NCBI GenBank assembly: GCA_016763095.1
Contig: JAESUK010000069.1
Coordinates: 1 to 7,614 of the forward strand
DNA: 7,614 nucleotides
Origin: Alphaproteobacteria bacterium
GTDB taxonomy: Bacteria; Pseudomonadota; Alphaproteobacteria; Micavibrionales; Micavibrionaceae
Reading direction: 5' to 3'
A program made the position numbers and the translations under genes. The notes beneath the pieces were generated by a model. It made no database searches. It saw only the letters and a list, made by a program, of their open reading frames with translations, and had not been told where the DNA came from. Shown piece after piece: positions 1 through 6,643 of the stretch. Numbering within the stretch: position 1 is the first letter of the stretch; every line of letters begins with the position of its first letter.

Positions 1-535
1 GATCTTTTTTATAGCTTGCAACCTCAACGCGTGCACCTGCCACTTGTTCGTCACGAGAACGTCCAGACAACCCCCCATATTTTTCAAACGAGGGAACGCT
101 GAACAAGACATGCCCATCAGAGTCATAGGCATGCCCACGCTCAATTAGCTTTTTAATTATTGTAATCATCTCACCAATATGATCAGTGGCGTGAGGTTGA
201 ATGTCTGGTGCTTTGATGCCCAACGCGCTCATATCCTCATTATATATATCGGTATATTTTTTTGTAATTTCGGAAATTTCAACGCCTGTTTCATCCGCGG
301 CTTTCATAATCTTGTCATCAACATCTGTGATGTTGGACACATAAGTTACTTTTGGATATAGCGTATTGAGCACATTTCTTAGCGTATCAAAGACAATCGC
401 CATTCGTGCATTCCCAATATGGGCATAGCTGTAAACTGTTGGTCCACATGCATATAAACGCACGTGATCTGGGTTGATCGGTGTAAAAGCTTCTTTTTTG
501 CGGGTCAGGGAATTATATAAATGTAAATTGTTCAT
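1..535 (-). CDS. cysS: Cysteinyl-tRNA synthetase, N-terminal part (runs off left edge)
   Basis: Class I aminoacyl-tRNA synthetase that activates cysteine with ATP and charges tRNA-Cys in the cytoplasm. Reading the minus strand from ATG at 535 gives 178 residues with no stop up to the window edge. Family landmarks are in order: NSLTRKKEAF near residues 8-17, the zinc-ligand Cys30 in the CGPTVY block, the HIGH-box variant HIGN at 39-42, the NITDVDDKI block at about 68-76, and GARVEV near 167-172. Spacing matches E. coli CysS, so this is roughly the first 40% of a usual 450-500 residue enzyme. The start is fixed because an in-frame stop lies only four codons upstream (545-547). No Shine-Dalgarno sequence precedes it, and a promoter-like pair sits close enough to suggest a leaderless transcript. 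The decayed gene at 580-1334 lies just upstream on the same strand. Identification is secure; the missing C-terminus cannot be judged. Confidence 0.97.
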   Translation of the reverse strand, partial: MNNLHLYNSLTRKKEAFTPINPDHVRLYACGPTVYSYAHIGNARMAIVFDTLRNVLNTLYPKVTYVSNITDVDDKIMKAADETGVEISEITKKYTDIYNEDMSALGIKAPDIQPHATDHIGEMITIIKKLIERGHAYDSDGHVLFSVPSFEKYGGLSGRSRDEQVAGARVEVASYKKD

Positions 536-542
536 CCATTGT

Positions 543-570
543 ATTTATAGGATGACGGGAGGAGATTCAA
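543..570 (-). promoter_or_regulatory. Candidate promoter of cysS
   Basis: On the minus strand a -35-like TTGAAT (570-565) is followed by a -10-like TATAAA (549-544). The 15-bp spacer is short. A start about 7 nt further would fall at 535-537, on the cysS ATG, giving a leaderless or nearly leaderless mRNA. This fits the absence of a ribosome-binding site. The pair could be chance in AT-rich DNA. Confidence 0.35.
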
Positions 571-579
571 TAGGGAGTA

Positions 580-1334
580 TTATATCCCAACAAATGGTCG
601 AATGTGATTTACGGTGCAGGCTGGTAAATCTGGCAAAGGAACAATACAAGGGTTTGTAGGATCGAGAAACACGCCGTATTCATTCCCACCTTCATGCAAC
701 ACAACAACACGATTACCCTCATCTCTAGGCGTATCGTTTATAATTTTAAAACCGCTCTTATTCACTGTAGGCTTTATAATATAGGAACTCTGAGCCTGAG
801 GATTTGGATCGCATTTTTCCAATGCCTTTGGAATTAATAAATATCTATCAAATATATAGCCGTCTCTTTCCGGTAGATTATCACTTACAATGATGGGTTC
901 ATTAATGAATTTCTCTTCCCATTTTTTGGCTTTATTTAAAACAGAGAAATGAAAGTCTCTTTTTTCTTCGGAAAATAGTAAAGCACAGATCTTATATCCA
1001 TCTATTGAAGATGGCATACAAGTTCCCACGTCAATAAGACCATCATCCAAACACCCATTTAATATTTGGGACTTAAATGATTTAAAGTCATTAAAATCGT
1101 AATCAACTTTTCTAGTATTGGTAAAACCTGGGGTAAGCTTATAAAATATTATAAACGTTTGGTGTCATTTTCTGACTTACCATGCTGGAATAAACTAATA
1201 GGTATAATTGGAATTCCCAATGCATGCTGATAGCAATTTACACCAATAAAGTAAGGCCAAACATCTCGGGAGAAATGGTCAAAAATAGGTCTTAAATCTT
1301 GTATTTTACTATTCACACAAGGTACATAGCACAA
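580..1334 (-). pseudogene. Frameshifted gene remnant, NCY-motif protein of unknown function
   Basis: Two overlapping minus-strand reading frames look like one broken gene. The upstream part (1334 to 1149) carries WPYFIGVNCYQHALGIP and ends at a stop just after NDTKR. The second frame is open from 1164 to the TAA at 580-582 and continues with FIIFYKLTPGF, NGCLDDGLIDVGT, KRDFHFSV, KKWEEKF and a proline-rich end (CIVPLPDLPACTVNHIRPF). Adding back one T in the run near 1155-1159 joins them into about 251 residues. The join is a -1 shift at a site with no classical slippery heptamer, so mutation or sequencing error is likelier than programmed shifting. The N-terminus is doubtful: an in-frame stop (1341-1343) lies three codons upstream, only TTG is available, and no ribosome-binding site is seen. 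NCY-x-x-A followed later by a DFH block loosely recalls phage and bacterial proteins suspected of a papain-like fold; this is a memory-based hint only. Base composition is more AT-rich than its neighbours. Confidence 0.6.
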
Positions 1335-1352
1335 GATTATTTATATGTAAAT

Positions 1353-1427
1353 TTATTTACAGCAAGAACATCTGCATGATCTGTCGCAGTTATCTTTACA
1401 GTCACATTTTGTACAGTCGCATCCCAT
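1353..1427 (-). CDS. Tiny Cys-rich metallothionein-like peptide (24 aa)
   Basis: Minus-strand ATG at 1427 opens a 24-codon frame ending in TAA (1353-1355). Nine residues are Cys, at 3, 5, 8, 10, 14, 18, 20, 22 and 23. The peptide begins MGCDCTKCDC and ends RCSCCK. CxC and CxxC pairs dominate, and apart from the initiator Met the rest is only Gly, Asp, Lys, Asn, Arg, Ser and Thr; no aromatic or aliphatic residue is present. This is the composition of metallothioneins, which bind Cu(I), Zn or Cd through thiolate clusters in the cytoplasm. Size and spacing recall the roughly 25-residue fungal copper metallothionein more than cyanobacterial SmtA, which is larger and contains His. AGGAG lies 8 nt before the ATG, and a promoter-like pair is suitably placed upstream, so expression is plausible. 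It is transcribed away from the DUF6498 gene and toward the decayed gene and cysS. Metal binding is inferred from composition; homology cannot be tested here. Confidence 0.72.
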   Translation of the reverse strand: MGCDCTKCDCKDNCDRSCRCSCCK

Positions 1428-1431
1428 GATG

Positions 1432-1457
1432 TTTACTCCTATTTAACATTTACTCCT
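1432..1457 (-). repeat. Direct repeat carrying two Shine-Dalgarno copies
   Basis: The 9-mer AGGAGTAAA (minus strand) occurs twice, at 1457-1449 and 1440-1432, 17 bp apart. The proximal copy supplies AGGAG at 1440-1436, 8 nt before the ATG of the Cys-rich mini-gene, and so decides that start. The distal copy precedes an out-of-frame ATG (1450-1448) that meets a TGA-type or other stop only after running into the mini-gene in another frame. The distal copy lies at or near the predicted transcript start, so it may not be a usable ribosome-binding site. Confidence 0.7.
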
Positions 1458-1460
1458 TTT

Positions 1461-1490
1461 ATTCTAACACAATTCATGATGTCATATCAA
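1461..1490 (-). promoter_or_regulatory. Sigma70-like promoter of the Cys-rich mini-gene
   Basis: On the minus strand TTGATA (1490-1485) and TAGAAT (1466-1461) are separated by 18 bp. Each matches the consensus at about 5 of 6 and 4-5 of 6 positions, and a TG lies just before the -10. Transcription would start near 1454, leaving a leader of about 27 nt that contains the AGGAG site. An imperfect palindrome, ATGATGTCAT (1476-1485), abuts the -35 and could be an operator, though no known metal-regulator box is recognised. Confidence 0.55.
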
Positions 1491-1491
1491 A

Positions 1492-2271
1492 ATGAATGAA
1501 GATACTAGCGTTGAACGCCAAACTACAATTATTCCCAAATGGATTCCTGTTTTAATCGGAAACCTTATTCCTCTCTATGGAGTTTTGTTTTGGGGGTGGG
1601 ATGTGTTTTCCGTTTTCTTTCTGTATTGGGTTGAAAACGTTATTATTGGACTTTATACCGCACTTAAAATGTTTGGAGTGGGATTATCAATTTTCCTTCA
1701 AGATAACCCTTTTTCAAAAATAGGCGCCGTTATTGGAACATCATTTTTTATTGGGTTTTTTACAGTTCACTATGGGATGTTTACGATGGGGCATTTCTCT
1801 TTTCTCACCTCATTCTTCTATGAAGGTGATTTAGAGCTTCCTGATTTTGACATTGCTTCGACATACCTCTTTGTAAAAGGCGTTGCACATGGTGGTTTGT
1901 TTTGGGGCATCCTTGCAATTTGTATTGCGGAGGGAATTAAAACCATTCAAGATTTTGACAAGCCCTCCTTGATCGAACAACAGATTTTAAGCGGAAAACT
2001 TTCTCAAGAAGAAATCAACAAATTTAAAGCAAAAAACCCTCGCTTTGATCCTGAGAATATTAGCAAATTTTCCCGCATACCACACATCATGATGTCACCC
2101 TATGGACGTATTATTGTCTTACACATCACACTCATTTTTGGTGGAATAATGGCAGAATTTTTACACCAACCTATGTGGGCGCTTGGTCTTCTGGTTGTTC
2201 TAAAGATTATGTATGATTTTGGTGCTCTTAACCCTATGCAGCAATTGAGGAAGCGCAGGGAAAATGCTTAG
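1492..2271 (+). CDS. DUF6498 family integral membrane protein
   Basis: A 259-residue polytopic membrane protein of unknown function. The family signature is clear: NLIPLYGVLFWGWD at residues 24-37, then LYWVENVIIG at 44-53, HYGMF at 93-97 and RIIVLHITLIFGG at 206-218. Hydrophobic segments fall near 17-35, 37-60, 76-98, 122-146, 204-222 and 226-242, suggesting about six membrane helices. A charged cytoplasmic-type stretch (about 147-200) includes KPSLIEQQ and KFKAKNPRFDPENI, and the C-terminus is strongly basic (LRKRRENA). No catalytic residues are known to me for this family. The ATG at 1492 has no Shine-Dalgarno sequence but gives a natural soluble N-terminus. The 3' end overlaps the acetyltransferase gene by 8 bp, so the two are probably co-transcribed. 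It is divergent from the Cys-rich mini-gene. Family assignment is from remembered motif pattern. Confidence 0.85.
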   Translation: MNEDTSVERQTTIIPKWIPVLIGNLIPLYGVLFWGWDVFSVFFLYWVENVIIGLYTALKMFGVGLSIFLQDNPFSKIGAVIGTSFFIGFFTVHYGMFTMGHFSFLTSFFYEGDLELPDFDIASTYLFVKGVAHGGLFWGILAICIAEGIKTIQDFDKPSLIEQQILSGKLSQEEINKFKAKNPRFDPENISKFSRIPHIMMSPYGRIIVLHITLIFGGIMAEFLHQPMWALGLLVVLKIMYDFGALNPMQQLRKRRENA

Positions 2272-2752
2272 GCTCAATGATTTAGATATCTGTCTCTTAA
2301 AAGACAAACCAAAGTTTTTAAACATTTGCGTTCAGTGGAGCTATGACGAATGGGGTAAACATGTTGAAGGTTGTACATTATCTGAAATGAAAAAAACCTA
2401 TGTGTCACGGCTCACTGGGGATGGACTTCCCCTCATGTGGATTGCACTTAAGGACGATGTTGCTGTTGGCATGGTAGGTTTGAAAAAGCATGGGCATAGT
2501 GAACGTGAAAACCTCTCCCCATGGCTGAGTTCATTGTATGTCGATGAACAATATCGGGGACGGGGCTTGGGGCAATTTTTGATCGAGCATACAAAACAAC
2601 AAGCAAAGATCATGGGATACAGAAACATCCACCTATATACGTCTGTGTCCTCAAGCTTTTATACGCATAACGGGTGGGAGCATATTGGGTATGTCACAGA
2701 CCCTATGAATACTAAGCGCAAGGCCGCACTTTATGCTCAAGAGCTTTCGTAG
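2264..2752 (+). CDS. GNAT-family N-acetyltransferase
   Basis: A 162-residue single-domain acetyltransferase that would transfer acetyl from acetyl-CoA to an unidentified amine. The GNAT fold is visible: beta strands MWIALKDDVAVGMVGL (about 58-73) lead into the core strand SSLYVDEQYRGRGLG (89-103). There R98-G-R-G101-L-G103 forms the R/Q-x-x-G-x-G/A pyrophosphate-binding loop, followed by helix QFLIEHTKQQAKIMGY. The later strand and motif B are NIHLYTS and SFYTHNGWEHIGY (131-143), with Tyr133 where the general acid often sits. WLSSLYV with YTHNGW is common in small detoxifying or protein-acetylating GNATs, but the substrate cannot be read from sequence. The start overlaps the end of the DUF6498 gene by 8 bp, and purine-rich GAGG and AGGG lie upstream within that gene, indicating translational coupling. 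A 66-bp gap separates it from pyrC. Confidence 0.9.
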   Translation: MLRLNDLDICLLKDKPKFLNICVQWSYDEWGKHVEGCTLSEMKKTYVSRLTGDGLPLMWIALKDDVAVGMVGLKKHGHSERENLSPWLSSLYVDEQYRGRGLGQFLIEHTKQQAKIMGYRNIHLYTSVSSSFYTHNGWEHIGYVTDPMNTKRKAALYAQELS

Positions 2753-2818
2753 GCTGTACGGCACTTCAAAAATAGCTTATCAATAATTAGATTTTTTAGA
2801 CAGATGAGATAAAACGCC

Positions 2819-3919
2819 ATGACAACTATGACACTCCCCCTTTGGTATGACCTCCATGTTCACCTACGCCAAGGTGATAACATGACATCTTTTGTTCAGG
2901 CTCAGCTTGATATGGGATGTGCTGGCGTGCTGGCAATGCCCAATACAAAGCCACCTGTTGGCAAAGTCCTTGATACTGACCCTCTTGATTATTGGAGCAT
3001 TGAATATTACATGCACCAAATCGTGGCGGCAGGAGGGGAACGCTTTAAAGCCATCATTGCTCCTCTTTATCTGACCAAAGACACTACGCCTGATATGATT
3101 GAGGAAGGCGCAAAATCATTGCTTTTAAAAGCATGTAAATACTACCCCCCTCACGGCACAACAAATTCTGATCATGGTCGCCCGTTAAACAGCTTTATCG
3201 AAAATGGAGTTTTTCAAGCCATGTCTGATCATGGCATTGTTCTATGCATTCATGGGGAAGAGCACGGCACACATGGCGAAAAATATTTCGATGTAGAAGT
3301 AAGCGCTGAGAAAAATTTCTACCTCAATGAAATGCCTAAACTTCGTGAAGATTTTCCAGATCTCAAGATTGTCTGTGAACATATCACAACCAAGGAAGCG
3401 GTTGCTTTTACGCAAAGCTCTGGCGGCAATGTTGTGGCAAGCGTCACACCTCAACATCTTTTATTTACCGTCGGGCATTTAGTGCAAGGTCTTAAATATC
3501 ACCTGTTCTGCTTACCTCTTGTTAAGTTTGATGCGGATCGTGAGGCCATCAGACAAGCGGTGATAGACCCTAACAATACCAAGTTTTTTGCAGGCACAGA
3601 TAGCGCACCCCACACAACAAAAGCGACAGAATGCGGATGTGCGGCGGGATGCTTTACAGGTGGGTGCGCACCCCAACTTTATGCGATGGCATTTGAAAAA
3701 TCAGGGCTTAATTTAGACGATCCAATTGCCCAAGAGACCTTCAAACGCTTTTTATGTCTTAATGGCGCGCAGTTTTATGGACTTGATATTCCTGATGAGA
3801 CATTTGAGCTTGTTCGGAAAAACAGCACAGTTACGCCGTTAACATGTGGAGAGGAAACCGTGACCCCTCTTCCTGTTGGGCTTAATATGGGTGACCTTCC
3901 TTGGAGCCTCACCCTTTAA
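2819..3919 (+). CDS. pyrC: Dihydroorotase, class II (PyrC type)
   Basis: Zinc amidohydrolase that cyclises N-carbamoyl-L-aspartate to dihydroorotate, the third step of pyrimidine synthesis, in the cytoplasm. All the metal and substrate residues of E. coli PyrC have counterparts: His13 and His15 in DLHVHLRQGDNM, the carboxylated Lys107 in KACKYYP followed by TTNSDHG, His145 in CIHGE, His188 in CEHITT, and Asp261 in AGTDSAPH. The substrate-loop CGCAAGCF block (272-279) also matches. At 366 residues it is slightly longer than E. coli PyrC (348). The ATG is preceded only by a weak GAG about 10 nt upstream, but HxH at residues 13-15 is in the expected place, so the start is credible. Its stop codon overlaps the next start as TAATG. 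It is unrelated to the class I PyrC/PyrX type that many alphaproteobacteria carry beside pyrB. Confidence 0.96.
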   Translation: MTTMTLPLWYDLHVHLRQGDNMTSFVQAQLDMGCAGVLAMPNTKPPVGKVLDTDPLDYWSIEYYMHQIVAAGGERFKAIIAPLYLTKDTTPDMIEEGAKSLLLKACKYYPPHGTTNSDHGRPLNSFIENGVFQAMSDHGIVLCIHGEEHGTHGEKYFDVEVSAEKNFYLNEMPKLREDFPDLKIVCEHITTKEAVAFTQSSGGNVVASVTPQHLLFTVGHLVQGLKYHLFCLPLVKFDADREAIRQAVIDPNNTKFFAGTDSAPHTTKATECGCAAGCFTGGCAPQLYAMAFEKSGLNLDDPIAQETFKRFLCLNGAQFYGLDIPDETFELVRKNSTVTPLTCGEETVTPLPVGLNMGDLPWSLTL

Positions 3920-4428
3920 TGGAGCTGAATACTTTCATAGATTTTTTATCCCCCGATACGCTTGCTATAGGTCTGTTTGTGGTTGTTATTCTGTTACTCG
4001 GTGTGTTTACACTGGGCAAAGAGAAATACCCTTATTTTGCCCGCAAGCATCTTCTGACCAAAACAGAGGTAGCCTTCTACAAAACGCTTCTAAAAATTTG
4101 TGCGCAGTCATTTCCTGATGTTGGTATTGCTATGCAGGTGCGCTTGGGGGATATCATCAATTGTTCTGATAGCGATTGGCACAAAGGATTTGGACCTAAG
4201 ATCTCTGCAAAACACATAGATTTCGTGCTTTTCGACCAAGAAACCACCGAAATTCTACTCTGTATAGAACTTGACGATTCCTCCCATAATCGCCCAGATC
4301 GTAAAAGAAGGGACAAATTTATTAATAAAGCAATGATTGCTGCAAACGCCCCTCTTTTACGTATATCGACAAAAAATATGTCTAATCAAAAGGTTATCAC
4401 TAGACAAGTATCTGCGCTTATATTATGA
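3919..4428 (+). CDS. DUF2726 protein, membrane-anchored nuclease-like
   Basis: A 169-residue protein with one N-terminal membrane helix (about 15-33, IGLFVVVILLLGVFTL after a short acidic head) and a cytoplasmic DUF2726 domain. Family landmarks are YFARKHLLTKTEVAFYKTL (39-57), HIDFVLFD (99-106), CIELDDSSHNRPDRKRRD (115-132) and APLLRIS (144-150). Glu50, Asp101 and the Glu117-x-Asp119 pair are arranged as in PD-(D/E)xK-like nucleases, which this family resembles; activity is inferred. ATG 3919 is chosen over an upstream in-frame TTG at 3901 because it forms a TAATG overlap with the pyrC stop and gives the usual short pre-helix segment. A GGAG 12 nt upstream is rather distant, so coupling to pyrC translation is likely. 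The TGA stop shows that TGA terminates in this genome. DNA processing is a guess; pyrC linkage gives no functional hint. Confidence 0.85.
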   Translation: MELNTFIDFLSPDTLAIGLFVVVILLLGVFTLGKEKYPYFARKHLLTKTEVAFYKTLLKICAQSFPDVGIAMQVRLGDIINCSDSDWHKGFGPKISAKHIDFVLFDQETTEILLCIELDDSSHNRPDRKRRDKFINKAMIAANAPLLRISTKNMSNQKVITRQVSALIL

Positions 4429-4504
4429 TTCTCTAATGAGTTTGCCTTTCTAAACTAAATTTTAACCATATTTATGTAAAATTTTATATATGTGCTGTTT
4501 CTGA

Positions 4505-4533
4505 TTGACAGTCACGCACGCGTATTAGAACAT
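4505..4533 (+). promoter_or_regulatory. Candidate promoter of the GGDEF-EAL gene
   Basis: A perfect -35 hexamer TTGACA (4505-4510) lies in the 130-bp AT-rich gap after the DUF2726 gene. The best-spaced -10 (17 bp) is the poor GAACAT (4528-4533), so the call is weak. Downstream, AGGA at 4548-4551 sits 7 nt before the ATG at 4559 and is a good ribosome-binding site. The rest of the gap (4429-4504) shows no hairpin followed by a T-run, and no other feature. Confidence 0.35.
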
Positions 4534-4558
4534 GAAAACGTATCTATAGGATCAAATA

Positions 4559-6643
4559 ATGCCAAATACTACCACAACACAGGCAAGCACCAACTCTTCA
4601 AGTACGGTCAAAAGTACGCCAACTGCCACCCCAACTTCGCTTTCTGAGACACTCCTGTCTTCAGGAGGACAATTGTGGCGGAGCAAACTTAGTTGGCGTG
4701 TTGCAATTGCAGTGTTCTTAACGATTATGAGTGTGCAAGCGATTATCTTAGCATCGACTATCAAAACTTATGAAACAAAGAAAATTGCCAACATTGTTAA
4801 GCTCGCAAAAACGGCAATTATTCCGACTCTTGATTACAAAAACACAGATTTACTTGCCATGCCCTTTGATAAAGGTGAAATGCAACGTCTTATTGCATAC
4901 ACGCCAATCAGTGGTTTTTCAGTTTATTCCATTAATTTTGATTTGCTCGGCTATAAAGGTGAGCCAACGCATGTCTTCATTAATGATCTTGATGATCTTG
5001 ATAAGACCTACCGCAGTGGTAACGGAAACAACTATGAGATAGTGCTCCGTCCTCGTGATTTAAACAGTCGCCCTTACTACATCGTGACACGCCTTAACTC
5101 TTCACAAGTAACGCAAGATGTTATAAACCACGTCAAACAAACCATATGGGTTATGCTTTTGCTCTCCGCCTTCGTGACCGTTGTGCTGATGATTGCATTG
5201 GGGAAATGGTTGCTTGAGCCTATTATGTTTTTACAAAAAAACTTAATAGCGGCAGCAAAAAATCCTGAGAGCCCATATATAGAGACATCTCATTTTGGTA
5301 ATAATGATGAAATCGGAAATGCGATTACGCTCACCCAAGACCTTATTCGCCAAAATGCTAAAAATATCCATGAGATTAAAAATCGTGCTCAAGACCAAAT
5401 TCACAGGCTCGCTTATTATGACAGCCTCACAGGCCTTCCAAACAGAACGAGCTTTTTAGAAAAAATAGCAGAAGTTAAAGAAGGTGCGAGCAACACACCC
5501 TACGAGAACAATATGCGCTCTGCTATTATCACGCTCGACCTTGATCATTTTAAAGACATCAACGATTCCATGGGGCACAATGTTGGGGATGCAATCCTTA
5601 AAGCCGTCGGAATTCGTTTAAGATCATCCCTTCCTGACACTGTTATTGTCGCACGTACAGGTGAAGATGAATTCTCTGTTCAAATTCCACTCTCCGGAAA
5701 CATGAAGACGGCCAAACAGGCTGCCGAAAAAGTTCAAGGTCTTATTCGTATGGCCCCGTTCTCTGTGTTTAATGAAGACTTCCAGATTAGAGCTTCTATA
5801 GGTGTATCCACATTCCCTGATGATGGGCATGAGCCTGATCAAGTATTGAAAAATGCTGATATTGCGTTGAATCGCGCGAAAGAATCAGGACGTGATACAT
5901 ACCGCGAATATATGGAAGATTTTGATCATGCTGTACAAGCACGTTTCCAAATGTTGCGCGATTTACGTGATGCGATCGACCATAATCAGCTTACGCTTAA
6001 CTACCAACCCCAGCTTGACCTTAAAACTGGTGAAATTATTGGCGCGGAAGCCCTACTTCGTTGGTGGAAACCAGATCAAAGTAAGGAAGGCGGACAGTGG
6101 ATTTCTCCGGCGGACTTTATTCCAATTGCGGAACAATCAGGTCTTATCGTTCCGATTGGCGAATGGGTTTTAGAAACCGCCTGTGTAACGGCAAAAAAAT
6201 GGCATAAGGCGGGGAAAAACATCCGTATTGCCGTCAACGTATCAGGCGTACAATTCCAACAAAGTGACATTGCTTCTTTCACGAAGAAAATTCTTAAAAA
6301 GACAGGTGTAGAACCTCACCTTCTTGAGCTTGAAGTGACAGAGAGTGCCTTCATGGATGACATTGATCATACGGTTAAAGTCCTTGATGAATTACACGCC
6401 CTTGGTGTTGAACTTGCGATTGATGACTTTGGAACAGGGTACTCTTCTCTTGCGTACCTCCGTCAGTTCCCAATTGACCGTTTGAAAATCGACCAATCTT
6501 TCATCAGGGACGCCTTAACCTCTGCGGATGACGCGGCGATCACAAGTACAATCATTACACTCGGGCATTCCTTGAACCTAAAAGTTATTGCCGAAGGTGT
6601 TGAGACAATTGAGCATCAAAAGTTTCTTATGGAGCAAGGATGA
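4559..6643 (+). CDS. Membrane GGDEF-EAL cyclic-di-GMP protein, ended early by in-frame TGA
   Basis: A 694-residue inner-membrane regulator of cyclic di-GMP. Residues 1-36 are Ser/Thr-rich and disordered. Membrane helices at about 47-67 and 195-215 flank a periplasmic sensor region (68-194), followed by a HAMP-like segment and a linker helix (about 216-282). The GGDEF domain (about 285-450) has DLDHFKDINDSMGH at 327-340, but its signature is GEDEF (368-372), and the RxxD inhibitory site upstream is absent (PDTV). Cyclase activity is therefore doubtful. The EAL domain (about 463-694) keeps Glu497 in AEALLRW, Asn560, Glu592 and Glu595 in LEVTES, Asp622-Asp623 in DDFGTG, Lys643 and Glu679 in AEGVE. 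The frame stops with TGA (6641-6643) right after MEQG, where the family usually reads GCDEVQGY. This removes the last catalytic Gln and the final strand of the barrel. AGGA lies 7 nt before the ATG. The protein may be a GTP-sensing or degraded phosphodiesterase, or a recent mutant. Confidence 0.92.
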   Translation: MPNTTTTQASTNSSSTVKSTPTATPTSLSETLLSSGGQLWRSKLSWRVAIAVFLTIMSVQAIILASTIKTYETKKIANIVKLAKTAIIPTLDYKNTDLLAMPFDKGEMQRLIAYTPISGFSVYSINFDLLGYKGEPTHVFINDLDDLDKTYRSGNGNNYEIVLRPRDLNSRPYYIVTRLNSSQVTQDVINHVKQTIWVMLLLSAFVTVVLMIALGKWLLEPIMFLQKNLIAAAKNPESPYIETSHFGNNDEIGNAITLTQDLIRQNAKNIHEIKNRAQDQIHRLAYYDSLTGLPNRTSFLEKIAEVKEGASNTPYENNMRSAIITLDLDHFKDINDSMGHNVGDAILKAVGIRLRSSLPDTVIVARTGEDEFSVQIPLSGNMKTAKQAAEKVQGLIRMAPFSVFNEDFQIRASIGVSTFPDDGHEPDQVLKNADIALNRAKESGRDTYREYMEDFDHAVQARFQMLRDLRDAIDHNQLTLNYQPQLDLKTGEIIGAEALLRWWKPDQSKEGGQWISPADFIPIAEQSGLIVPIGEWVLETACVTAKKWHKAGKNIRIAVNVSGVQFQQSDIASFTKKILKKTGVEPHLLELEVTESAFMDDIDHTVKVLDELHALGVELAIDDFGTGYSSLAYLRQFPIDRLKIDQSFIRDALTSADDAAITSTIITLGHSLNLKVIAEGVETIEHQKFLMEQG

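Noticed and set aside
179..659. Plus-strand frames at 179-361 and 474-659
   Set aside because: They lie opposite cysS and its upstream region, lack ribosome-binding sites, and their translations look random.
1149..1170. Programmed -1 ribosomal frameshift in the NCY-motif gene
   Set aside because: The overlap has no X-XXY-YYZ slippery heptamer in the incoming frame and no clear downstream hairpin; the lost base and missing N-terminus fit decay better.
4077..4316. Minus-strand 79-residue frame opposite the DUF2726 gene
   Set aside because: It is the antisense shadow of a well-supported coding region, with no ribosome-binding site and no family-like pattern. The same applies to the minus-strand frames at 2398-2628, 3242-3457, 4552-4764, 5624-5842, 6076-6282, 6909-7160 and 7374-7568.
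4470..4495. AAAATTTTATATAT stretch as terminator or origin element
   Set aside because: It is a simple AT-rich palindrome without GC stem, T-tract or repeated boxes.
6641..6643. TGA read as tryptophan (alternative genetic code)
   Set aside because: Trp is TGG throughout the other genes, TGA is the natural stop of the DUF2726 gene at 4426-4428, and the family residue at this site is Cys rather than Trp.
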